Assembly (NCBI GenBank): GCA_036518955.1
Contig: DATDMG010000043.1
Span: 1 to 16,100, forward strand
Length of the DNA stretch: 16,100 nucleotides
From: DATDMG01 sp036518955
GTDB taxonomy: Bacteria; Actinomycetota; Actinomycetes; Actinomycetales; Kineosporiaceae
Direction: 5' to 3'
Shown here: positions 1 to 6,091 of the stretch, one piece after another
Layout of the letters: each line of letters opens with the position of its first letter
Position numbering within the stretch: the first letter of the stretch is position 1
The notes under the pieces: model-generated
What the model was told of the DNA's origin: nothing
Database searches by the model: none
The model's input: the letters and a program-made list of their open reading frames with translations, nothing else
Translations under genes and position numbers: made by a program

Positions 1-1
1 T

Positions 2-400
2 CCCGTGCCCAAGAGCCGGGAACGCTGCCCCGGCGCCGGCAAGCAACCCGCCGCAGACGCCACCATCGCCTCCTGGCTGCCCATCCTGCGGAACCTGACC
101 CCGCACGGTCTGCGGCACGGCCTCCAGACCTGGATGGACGAGGACGGCATCCCCGAGGTCCTCAAGACCGAGCGGATGGGACACGAGATGCCCGGCATGC
201 ACGGCGTTTACGGCCACGTGAGCCCCGGCATGCGCGCGAGCCTCAAGGCGGCGCTACAGGCGCGCTGGGAGGGAGCGCTCCGGGAACGGGCGAAGCTCAG
301 CCCGCACTCGATCGTCCCCACGCTCGACGCGCTGCTCGCTCCCTACCGGGAGCAGCCGGTGAAGATCCGCTCCCAACCGGCTCCCAAAATCGGACACTGA
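2..400 (+). CDS. Tyrosine recombinase/integrase, C-terminal catalytic part (5' end outside window)
   Basis: The reading frame is open to the left edge, so the gene is cut by the window and only about 133 C-terminal residues are visible. The segment TPHGLRHG holds the family His-x-x-Arg motif. It is followed by the Gly-His of ERMGHE and by VYGHVSP, whose Tyr is the expected nucleophile (H34, R37, H60 and Y69 counted from the GTG at 5). Spacing and order match the catalytic domain of phage and integrative-element integrases, which cut and join DNA at att sites through a 3'-phosphotyrosine bond. A tail of about 55 residues rich in Pro and Arg follows the Tyr, as in many actinomycete integrases. 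The gene points at a tRNA-Ala gene and stops 59 bp from its 3' end, the usual place for int in a tRNA-integrated element. Whether the N-terminal part is intact cannot be seen. Confidence 0.85.
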   Translation, partial: PVPKSRERCPGAGKQPAADATIASWLPILRNLTPHGLRHGLQTWMDEDGIPEVLKTERMGHEMPGMHGVYGHVSPGMRASLKAALQARWEGALRERAKLSPHSIVPTLDALLAPYREQPVKIRSQPAPKIGH

Positions 401-411
401 GCGTCAAAGCG

Positions 412-440
412 AAAGGCCCTGGAGTGTCTCCAGGGCCTTT
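412..440. terminator. Bidirectional hairpin terminator between integrase and tRNA-Ala
   Basis: A perfect 13-bp inverted repeat (412-424 with 428-440) closes a 3-nt TGT loop. The arms begin AAAGG and end CCTTT, giving short A/T runs on both sides. It lies 12 nt after the integrase stop and about 20 nt beyond the 3' end of the minus-strand tRNA, so it can end transcripts from either side. A longer GTCAAAG/CTTTGAC pairing (403-409 with 437-443) is an alternative fold. Confidence 0.75.
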
Positions 441-459
441 GACCTGCGGAAATGAGCTG

Positions 460-500
460 TGGAGCTGAGGGGATTCGAACCCCTGACCCCCTCCATGCCA
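460..500. other. Putative attachment-site region (3' half of tRNA-Ala)
   Basis: Tyrosine integrases of actinomycete integrative elements commonly use the 3' end of a tRNA gene as core site. Here the tRNA 3' half (T arm and acceptor, toward the anticodon) faces the integrase. The tRNA is intact, as expected when the element restores the 3' end on integration. The exact core cannot be set because the other att copy is not in the window. This is inference from layout. Confidence 0.35.
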
Positions 501-532
501 TGGAGGTGCGCTACCAACTGCGCTACAGCCCC
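460..532 (-). tRNA. tRNA-Ala (anticodon GGC)
   Basis: Read on the minus strand this is a full 73-nt cloverleaf. The acceptor is GGGGCTG paired with CAGCTCC, including a G3:U70 pair, the identity element of alanine tRNA. The D arm begins TAGCGCAG. The anticodon stem is CCTCC/GGAGG around loop ATGGCAT, giving anticodon GGC. The T arm contains GGTTCGAATCC. The discriminator base is A and CCA is not encoded, as is usual in actinobacteria. It lies 107 bp downstream of the histidine phosphatase gene on the same strand. Confidence 0.97.
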
Positions 533-579
533 TTGCCGCCTTGCCTCGTGCCAGTTGCCCGGCCCGGAGCGGCTGACTG

Positions 580-610
580 AGCATATCCTGCCCCACCCCT
601 GAAGCTCCAA
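580..610 (-). promoter_or_regulatory. Possible promoter of tRNA-Ala
   Basis: On the minus strand TTGGAG (610-605) is followed by GATATGCT (587-580). This gives a -35/-10 pair with 17 or 19 nt between them, depending on whether GATATG or TATGCT is taken as the -10. The tRNA 5' end is about 45 nt further on. The match is modest, and read-through from the phosphatase gene is an alternative. Confidence 0.35.
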
Positions 611-639
611 TTCGACCCGTGTCGGCTCGTCGGCGCTGC

Positions 640-1278
640 TCAGCCCTCGAGGGCGGCGTTGCCCTCGCGCGGGCCGAGATTGTACCTGTCCAGGTACCAG
701 CGGTGGCCCCGGCGCCCCAGCTCGGCCCAGTGCGCGTTGCGCAGCCCGCCCAGCAGATGGGGCGACCAGGTCGCGAGGCCGATCAGCCGCTGGACTGCGC
801 CGCGCAGCGCCGCGCCGTGCGACGCTGCCACGAGCACCCCTCCTGCCATCGCCCGGGCATGCTCCTCGATCGACTCGGCCGCCCTGGCTGCGGCCTCACT
901 TCGTCGCTCGCCGCCGCCGACCGCGATGTCATCGCCGGACAGCCACGCGGCAAAGCCGTCCGGGTCCACATCCTTTACCTCGCCGTGCAGGAGACCCTGC
1001 CAGCGGCCCACCGACACCTCCCGGAGGCGGGCGTCGAGCGTCACTGGGATGCCGGCGAACCCGGCCAGGGCGAGGGCCGTCTCGTGCGCCCGGCTCAGGT
1101 CGGAGCTGATGATCCGGCACGGTCGGTCGGCGATCCGCTCGGCAAGCAACTCGGCAGCGTCCTTGACCTGGACACGGCCCACGTCGTCCAGCGGGACGTC
1201 GAGCTGGCCCTGGAACCGGTCCGCGGCGTTGGACGCCGTGCGCCCATGCCGCCACAGCAGCAGCCGGTCCGCGGTCAC
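640..1278 (-). CDS. Histidine phosphatase family protein, GpgP-like
   Basis: The 212-residue protein has the RHGRT motif at residues 10-14 with His11 as phospho-acceptor, SSDLSRAHETA around 58-68 with a phosphate-binding Arg, REVSVGRWQG around 86-95, and the second catalytic His in SHG (about 154). This is the full histidine phosphatase (phosphoglycerate mutase-like) fold at its usual length. In M. tuberculosis the gene after rsfS, Rv2419c (GpgP), removes phosphate from glucosyl-3-phosphoglycerate. The QGQLD segment and the closing part around HWAELGRRGHRW resemble it. The substrate here is inferred from position and similarity; family members act on many sugar phosphates. It starts with GTG overlapping the rsfS stop as GTGA, so the two are very probably co-translated. 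No signal peptide is seen, so it should be cytoplasmic. Confidence 0.92.
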   Translation of the reverse strand: MTADRLLLWRHGRTASNAADRFQGQLDVPLDDVGRVQVKDAAELLAERIADRPCRIISSDLSRAHETALALAGFAGIPVTLDARLREVSVGRWQGLLHGEVKDVDPDGFAAWLSGDDIAVGGGERRSEAAARAAESIEEHARAMAGGVLVAASHGAALRGAVQRLIGLATWSPHLLGGLRNAHWAELGRRGHRWYLDRYNLGPREGNAALEG

Positions 1279-1667
1279 GCCGTGGAGGACCGGGCTGTGT
1301 GCCGCCGCACCTCTGCCGGCAGGTCGATCGCCGGACAGTCCCGCCAGAGACGCTCCAGGGCGTAGTACTCACGCTCCTCGGCGTGCTGAACGTGCACGAC
1401 GAGGTCACCGAAGTCGAGCAGGACCCAGCGACCCTCGCGCTCGCCTTCGCGACGGATCGGCTTGGCGCCGAGGCTGCTGAGCCGTTCCTCCACAGCGTCG
1501 ACGATGGCGCGTACCTGGCGATCGTTGGGGGCCGAGGCAATCAGGAAGACATCGGTGATGACCAGTTGGCTGCTGACGTCGAGCGCCACCACGTCGGTGG
1601 CCAGCTTGTCGGCCGCGGCGAGGGCGGCGGCAGTCGCAATTTCGGTCGCACGGGGAGATGCGGTCAA
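1275..1667 (-). CDS. rsfS: Ribosomal silencing factor RsfS (Iojap/YbeB/DUF143)
   Basis: The 130-residue protein has the compact RsfS fold: an N-terminal helix, VVALDVSSQLVITDVFLIAS in the first third, a basic GAKPIRREGEREGRWVLLDFGD stretch quoted here only by position (about 67-88), and the family signature VVHVQHAEEREYYALERLW near the C-terminus. RsfS binds protein L14 of the large subunit and blocks subunit joining, damping translation in starvation or stationary phase (known for the family). The start chosen is TTG at 1667, because AAGGA lies 6 nt upstream and the N-terminus matches relatives in length. GTG or ATG alternatives in a good position are lacking. The gene overlaps the downstream phosphatase by 4 nt. 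Its leader contains nested inverted repeats (separate entry), and its usual upstream partner nadD is displaced by a large gene and an IS remnant. Confidence 0.95.
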   Translation of the reverse strand: MTASPRATEIATAAALAAADKLATDVVALDVSSQLVITDVFLIASAPNDRQVRAIVDAVEERLSSLGAKPIRREGEREGRWVLLDFGDLVVHVQHAEEREYYALERLWRDCPAIDLPAEVRRHTARSSTA

Positions 1668-1726
1668 GGACTGTCCTTACGGTCGTTGGCTGTCATGGAC
1701 AGCCTCTCACGCCCCTACGACAGTCC
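1666..1726 (-). promoter_or_regulatory. rsfS leader with nested inverted repeats over the ribosome-binding site
   Basis: On the rsfS mRNA strand GGACTGTC (1726-1719) can pair with GACAGTCC (1675-1668). Between them GGCTGTC (1704-1698) pairs perfectly with GACAGCC (1694-1688) around a 3-nt loop. The 3' arm of the outer stem includes the GGA of the AAGGA ribosome-binding site and ends directly before the TTG start. A 13-bp odd palindrome (1666-1678) covers the same spot. The fold would hide the ribosome-binding site. The pairing is seen in the sequence; a regulatory role is inference. Confidence 0.45.
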
Positions 1727-1785
1727 GCGGCCCGTCGGTTCCCGCCTCCCGCCTTGCTGCGCGACAGATGTGCAGGTGGACATGA

Positions 1786-2398
1786 TCAGGTTCCGCGGGC
1801 GGCGAGGCCGGTGGCCGGGATCTGGTGGTGGGGGCGTGCGGCAGATCTGGTCCCAGGGGCCGCTGGCTTGCCGGGCGAGCAGGGTGAGGATGCCGGTGGC
1901 GCCCCGGGTTGGGTCCGGTGCCTGGTGAAGAGTTTGACGCGCTGGCCGATGACGGCCCTGCAGCCGGCTTCGACGTTGCCCGAGCCGATGAACATGCTCA
2001 GCATGCGGTAATGGGGGTAGCGCATCCGGACGGTGTTGGTACGGGAAGTAGGTCAGGGCCTTGTCCCGGTCGTCGGCCTTGACCCCGACCAGCGGGGGAC
2101 TCGCGAACTCGTGCGCGGGGCGAAAGAGGCCAGGTGGTTGGACGATCCGGGATCACGTACCGGGTACCCGTTGTCGCCGCGTTCGCTCTGGGGCGAACAG
2201 GCAGGCCAGCTCCACTTCCCGGGTGCGGGCCCGCCCTCCTCCCTCCTCCGGCAACGTGCCGCCGTGGCCATCAGGGCGGTCGGTCCTGCCGGGCCGGCCC
2301 GTGTCTCGGCGGGTGTCGTCGGCAGCCCTGGTGCCGTCGATCGTGACGTCGCGGATGTCCGACAACGGGACGGTGGTAGCGGACGTGGGTGCGGGCAC
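1786..2398 (-). pseudogene. Degenerate ISKra4-family transposase remnant
   Basis: Pieces of an ISKra4-type transposase appear in order on the minus strand but in different frames. First is VTIDGT followed by ARTREVELACLFAPE (about 2398-2155). After a frame change comes GYPVRDPGSSNHLASFAP (about 2175-2110), then KADDRDKALTYF (about 2080-2050). After another shift comes MRYPHYRMLSMFIGSGNVEAGC with AVIGQRVKL (about 2025-1930), and in a further frame GATGILTLLARQASGPWDQIC (about 1910-1840). The N-terminal domain and most of the middle of the catalytic domain, which joins DRDKAL to the upstream part in full-length relatives, are missing. With several frameshifts and deletions it cannot make an active enzyme. 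It sits between the large Pro-rich gene and rsfS. Terminal inverted repeats were not identified, so the element's ends are uncertain by tens of bases. Family assignment is by recalled motifs. Confidence 0.8.
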
Positions 2399-2419
2399 CG
2401 TTCCCGCCCAACCCGACGA

Positions 2420-5005
2420 CTACCGCACCACCCATACCACGAGAGCCGCCAGCAGCAGCAGGATGATCGCCGGCGCCCAGAACACGATCAGCGAGACGAG
2501 CGGGCTGCGCTCCGTCTCCTCCAGGTCGTCCGACACCTGATCATCCACCGGGTAGGAATCGGCATCGGCCGGCTTCGCCGGCCTGCTTGCACGCGGGAGC
2601 CCGCGGACGCCCTTGCTCCGAGACGGCACGATCGTCGTCGCCGGGCGCGCCGGATCGGTCAGGGCGTCCCAGGGGAGCGGCTCGGAACCTCGCGCCCCAG
2701 CCGCCAGCGGCACGGCCGCCCCCTCCCCGGCGTCCTGGCCGGGCAGTCCGGCGACGACGCCTGCCGGCGCGACACGACTCGCCGGCTCGGCGACCGCCGG
2801 GGGCCTAGCCGCGGCCACCGGTGGGGCAGACGTGGCCACCCCTGGCCGCGGTCCGGCCAGGCCGCCCGGTCCGGCCTCTCCCGGAGACGAAGCCGGGGGC
2901 ACTCCGGTCGCCCCAGCCGGGAGGACTGCAGCGCTCTGAAGCCCGCTCGTGGCCTGCGTCGCGGGCGATTGCGCCGTCCCACCACTCGCGCGAGACCCTG
3001 CGTCCGTCCGCAACGGCATCGTCACCACGGAAGGACCTTGCTGCCGGCCCGTCAGCGGCACCCGTACGCTGACCGGCACGGTGGCCCGACGCTTGGTCGA
3101 ACCGTCCGAGGCCGCCTTGGCGGCCATGGCCGACGGGTCGAGCGGCACCTCCAGTGACGGAGACTTCGGCGCTACGGGCTGTGGCACCGCGGGTGGCGGA
3201 ACGGGCGGCGCCAGGTTCGCCACCGGCTGGACGTCCCCGACCTCGGGGGGGCGCGGCGCACTCCTACCGGGGGTGTCCTTGGCGCGGGCCGCGGGAGCTG
3301 TGAACAGCTCGGTGGTCCTGGTCCCGTCGGCCGGCACCGCGCGCAGCGTGCGGGTGGTCACGTCCGACGGCTCGTCATCGTCCGGACGGCGCAACTGCGC
3401 AGGCGGCCGGATCACGGGCATCGACGTCCTCCGGGTCTCACCCCCGCGGTCGCGAGCGGCCCGGCGCAGCACCACCGTCTCCCCGGTGGGCCCCGCGCCC
3501 TCGACCGGACCCGCGGGCTCCGCGGCGTCGACATCCGAGGCAGCCATCCCGAGCCCCGGGAACAAGCCCACCGAGGACGTCGCGTGCGCAGGATACGGGG
3601 ACACCTTCTCGGAAACCCGGTCGGCGACCTCGGGCGCGGCCGGCGCGTCAGGCATGCCGGCGAGCGGCGGCATCGCAGGGGCCGGCATCGCCGTCCAGGA
3701 CGTCGACGGCGGGGGCGGCACCTCGCGACCGGACGACGGCATCGGCACCGGCGGCACCACGACCGGGGGCAGGCCCACCGCCGGGACGGCGAACCGCGCA
3801 ACGGTCGGCACCTCCACGGACGTCATGGGGGGTGCACCGCCGGACGCCTGGGACGACGGCCACGCATCGGGAGCCCGCAACTCGTCCGGAGAGCAGGGCA
3901 CGGAGGCCCAGGAGCCGGGGTACACGAGGTCCTCGGGCTCGGTCGCGTCCGGTAAGGGCGCGGCAGCCGCCGGTTCGAACGCAACAGCCGCCGGTTCGAA
4001 CGCAACAGCCCCCGGTTCGGGTGCGCCCGGGCGCTCGCGCGGGGTACCCGCCTGCTCCGCCTCCCGGCGTGCGCGACGGCTCAGGGGCGGCTGGCCCCCT
4101 GCCGGAATCGGGAGGGCGACGGTAGCGGGATCCGCCTGCCCGGAACACGCACCGGGCAGGGCAGGTACGGCGGAGGGTGGTTGGTCGGAGGGCGCCAGGG
4201 CGGTCACGGAGGGGAGAGGCGGCTCATCGTGCCAGGCCGCCGGCTGAGGTTCCACCACGGGGGCGAACCAGTGGATCTCCGCGGTTGCGTCGGGCACCGT
4301 GACGGTGGGGCGGGCCAGCATGGCGAGGGGGGGTGGGACTGCCCCGCCCTCCTCGGTGGCCTGCGGTAACTGGGGAAAGATGGGGAAGGGCACGCCCCAG
4401 TCGGCGATGCCCGACGCACCGGCGACCTCCGACGTCCCGAAGGCGCCACCGGCCGGCGGCCAGGGGGTGCCAGCAGCGGGCCCCCCGGAAACACCCAGCG
4501 TGCCAGGGGTGGCCCGGGCGAGCGGCGGCCGCAGGGTGGCCCCCAGCACCGGAGCGGCCGCGGTCGGCTCCGCCAACGGCAGGCAGACACCCGGTGCCGT
4601 CAGTGCGATGCCGGTCGGTGGCGACACGAGTGACGGGTCCACCGGGTCGTCCCGGTCGCGGACGTCGGTCGCGACGCCGGACGGCGACCGGACGGGCGAA
4701 CCCCCGGACGACGGCCGCGCGGCCGACGACTCCATGACCGGACCGAGACCGCCCGCGGCGGTGCGGTGGAAGCCTGGACCGGTCGTGCGGTCGGGGCCCA
4801 GGGGGCTGGCAACCCGTGACAGCGCGTAACCGCCATCGTTGTGCTGGCGGTCTTCGGTGGAATCCACCGCGCTCCTCGCCTCCCATGTCGAGCGTTCCCC
4901 TGACGCCGGATGCGACCACCCCCCGGTGGCATCCGACCCAGGCGGGGCAGGGACCGGTCGGGCCGGCCGCCGATCGCTGTCGCCGCCGGGTTCGTCGGCG
5001 GCCAT
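2420..5005 (-). CDS. Large Pro/Ala-rich tail-anchored membrane protein of unknown function
   Basis: The start is ATG at 5005, sharing its A with the nadD stop (TGATG) behind a GGGGAG ribosome-binding site, so translation is probably coupled to nadD. The frame runs further upstream only inside nadD. The 861-residue product is mostly low-complexity Pro, Ala, Gly, Val and Thr with no recognisable enzyme domain. Features seen are a LSRRARREAE segment, a type often found ahead of membrane proteins in actinomycetes; an AFEPA repeat; basic stretches around RRAARDRGGETRR; and an acidic juxtamembrane part (YPVDDQVSDDLEETE). A single hydrophobic helix (about 20 residues) finishes almost at the last residue, VVWVVR. 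That predicts a tail-anchored protein with a long, probably disordered cytoplasmic region. Partners are unknown; a scaffold role is speculation. The opposite strand also has long frames here, but coupling to nadD and the terminal helix support the minus strand. Confidence 0.75.
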   Translation of the reverse strand: MAADEPGGDSDRRPARPVPAPPGSDATGGWSHPASGERSTWEARSAVDSTEDRQHNDGGYALSRVASPLGPDRTTGPGFHRTAAGGLGPVMESSAARPSSGGSPVRSPSGVATDVRDRDDPVDPSLVSPPTGIALTAPGVCLPLAEPTAAAPVLGATLRPPLARATPGTLGVSGGPAAGTPWPPAGGAFGTSEVAGASGIADWGVPFPIFPQLPQATEEGGAVPPPLAMLARPTVTVPDATAEIHWFAPVVEPQPAAWHDEPPLPSVTALAPSDQPPSAVPALPGACSGQADPATVALPIPAGGQPPLSRRARREAEQAGTPRERPGAPEPGAVAFEPAAVAFEPAAAAPLPDATEPEDLVYPGSWASVPCSPDELRAPDAWPSSQASGGAPPMTSVEVPTVARFAVPAVGLPPVVVPPVPMPSSGREVPPPPSTSWTAMPAPAMPPLAGMPDAPAAPEVADRVSEKVSPYPAHATSSVGLFPGLGMAASDVDAAEPAGPVEGAGPTGETVVLRRAARDRGGETRRTSMPVIRPPAQLRRPDDDEPSDVTTRTLRAVPADGTRTTELFTAPAARAKDTPGRSAPRPPEVGDVQPVANLAPPVPPPAVPQPVAPKSPSLEVPLDPSAMAAKAASDGSTKRRATVPVSVRVPLTGRQQGPSVVTMPLRTDAGSRASGGTAQSPATQATSGLQSAAVLPAGATGVPPASSPGEAGPGGLAGPRPGVATSAPPVAAARPPAVAEPASRVAPAGVVAGLPGQDAGEGAAVPLAAGARGSEPLPWDALTDPARPATTIVPSRSKGVRGLPRASRPAKPADADSYPVDDQVSDDLEETERSPLVSLIVFWAPAIILLLLAALVVWVVR
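3966..4028 (-). repeat. 21-bp tandem repeat, about 3 copies, in the Pro-rich gene
   Basis: Units 3966-3986 and 3987-4007 are identical; 4008-4028 is diverged after its first 12 bases. On the coding strand they give repeated AVAFEPA heptapeptides inside the disordered region. The length keeps frame. Confidence 0.8.
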
Positions 5006-5619
5006 CAGCTCCCCTGTTCGTCCAACTGACGGTACAGCTTGTGCTTGGCGATGTACTGTACGACGCCGTCCGGCACGAGGTACCAGACCGGTTCGCCCTT
5101 GGCGACGCGCTCGCGGCAGTCCGTGGAGGAGATCGCCATGGCGGGCACCTCGACCAGGCTGACCCGGTCGGCGGGCAGCCCGGCGCCGCTGAGCCGGTGC
5201 CCCGGACGCGTCACCCCCACAAAGTGGGCCATCGAGAACAGTTCGTCGCTGCTCTTCCATTCGATGATCCGCCGGAGCGCGTCGGCCCCGGTGATGAAGA
5301 ACAACTTCGCCGTGGGCCGTTGCGCCTGCAGTTCACGCAGCGTGTCGACGGTATAGGTGGGACCGGGCCGATCGACCTCGACCCGGCTCACCGTGAAACG
5401 CGGATTGGACGCCGTCGCGATCACCGTCATCAAGTACCGGTGCTCTGGCTCGCTCACCGCACGGTGCACCTTCTGCCACGGTCGCCCCGTGGGCACGAAC
5501 ACGACCTCGTGCAGGTCGAAGACGCTGGCCACCTCGCTGGCCGCGACCAGATGGCCGTGATGGACGGGGTCGAAGGTGCCCCCCATCACCCCGAGGCGGA
5601 CGGCGCCGTCGGTCGCCAC
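5005..5619 (-). CDS. nadD: Nicotinate-nucleotide adenylyltransferase NadD
   Basis: The 204-residue enzyme transfers AMP from ATP to nicotinate mononucleotide, giving deamido-NAD, in cytoplasmic NAD synthesis. Visible marks are the nucleotidyltransferase motif GGTFDPVHHGH (residues 13-23), the substrate-contact region VPTGRPWQK (about 42-50), FFITGADAL in the middle, and the C-terminal ATP motif ISSTDCRERV. Length is normal for bacterial NadD. The start is taken as GTG at 5619, the first start codon in frame, giving a short leader before the first strand; the ribosome-binding site is weak (CAGG). It lies 14 nt after a 47-aa membrane protein gene and overlaps the next gene by one base, so the three look like one transcript. 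In relatives rsfS commonly follows closely; here it is more than 3 kb away. Confidence 0.97.
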   Translation of the reverse strand: MATDGAVRLGVMGGTFDPVHHGHLVAASEVASVFDLHEVVFVPTGRPWQKVHRAVSEPEHRYLMTVIATASNPRFTVSRVEVDRPGPTYTVDTLRELQAQRPTAKLFFITGADALRRIIEWKSSDELFSMAHFVGVTRPGHRLSGAGLPADRVSLVEVPAMAISSTDCRERVAKGEPVWYLVPDGVVQYIAKHKLYRQLDEQGS

Positions 5620-5633
5620 CGGAACCTGGCCGG

Positions 5634-5777
5634 TCAGTGCCGGTTGCTCACGTTGCGAAAGGCGAACGTGATCGCCAACAGCAGCGCGAACGTCCCGATC
5701 GCGAGCAGACCGAACGCCGCAGGCGGCATCGGCAGGCTGTGCGCGGCCTCAGTGCCCTCGGCCAGGAGACTCGGCAT
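5634..5777 (-). CDS. Small single-pass membrane protein (47 aa)
   Basis: From the ATG at 5777 the product begins MPSLLAEG, has a HSLPMPPAAFG segment, then one hydrophobic helix of about 20 residues (residues 21-40), and ends FRNVSNRH. AAAGGA lies 11 nt before the start, slightly far but usable. The frame stays open upstream to 5954, but that part reads like GC-rich noncoding sequence and lacks a ribosome-binding site, so the short form is chosen. The pattern LLAE...LPMPP followed by a helix and a short basic tail resembles small conserved proteins I recall near nadD in actinobacteria; the function is unknown to me. It is the first gene of the nadD transcript, 14 nt ahead of nadD. Confidence 0.7.
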   Translation of the reverse strand: MPSLLAEGTEAAHSLPMPPAAFGLLAIGTFALLLAITFAFRNVSNRH

Positions 5778-6091
5778 CGTCGTCGCAATCCTTTCGTAGA
5801 GGCCTCTGTACTGACCAGGCACCCGGACGCCGGTCTCACCGACGACCCCACACCTGATCCGCAGAGCGTGCCCAGGGCACGGCCACGGCCCTCCGCGCCG
5901 GTCGCCGGTACGCTGGCGACACGGCACCCGCTCGGCACGCAGTCTGCCATGCACCCCCCGCCGTGGGCGACGGGGCGAGTGGGTGTAGTTGTCTGGTCAC
6001 GTGACGAAGTGGGACACCTCGGACGTCATCCGGCGGGCATGATGGTCGTTCCGACACCGACGTCCGTCGGGGCGGAGGAAGGGAGCATGCC
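5778..6091. other. Divergent intergenic region
   Basis: These 314 bp separate the minus-strand nadD group from the plus-strand glycosyltransferase and should hold both promoters. No convincing -35/-10 pair was found on either strand. Two perfect 10-bp palindromes stand out: GTCACGTGAC at 5996-6005 and AGAGGCCTCT at 5798-5807. Frames running through the region look like noncoding GC-rich sequence. At the right end GGAGGAAGGGAG (6074-6085) is the ribosome-binding site of the glycosyltransferase. Confidence 0.6.

Noticed and set aside
619..1928. Overlapping plus-strand frames opposite the phosphatase and rsfS
   Set aside because: Shadows of two well-recognised minus-strand genes.
2033..3157. 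374-codon plus-strand frame crossing the IS remnant and Pro-rich gene
   Set aside because: It crosses the boundary between two unrelated minus-strand features and shows no family motif.
2949..4247. Long plus-strand frame (432 codons) opposite the Pro-rich gene
   Set aside because: Antisense frame produced by GC-rich codons; no ribosome-binding site or domain, while the minus-strand frame is coupled to nadD and ends in a membrane helix.
5006..5260. N-terminal extension of the Pro-rich protein to 5260
   Set aside because: This part lies entirely inside nadD in another frame and is Arg-rich shadow sequence; the TGATG start at 5005 is better.
5778..5954. Longer form of the 47-aa membrane protein
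   Set aside because: The added 59 residues look noncoding and lack a ribosome-binding site.
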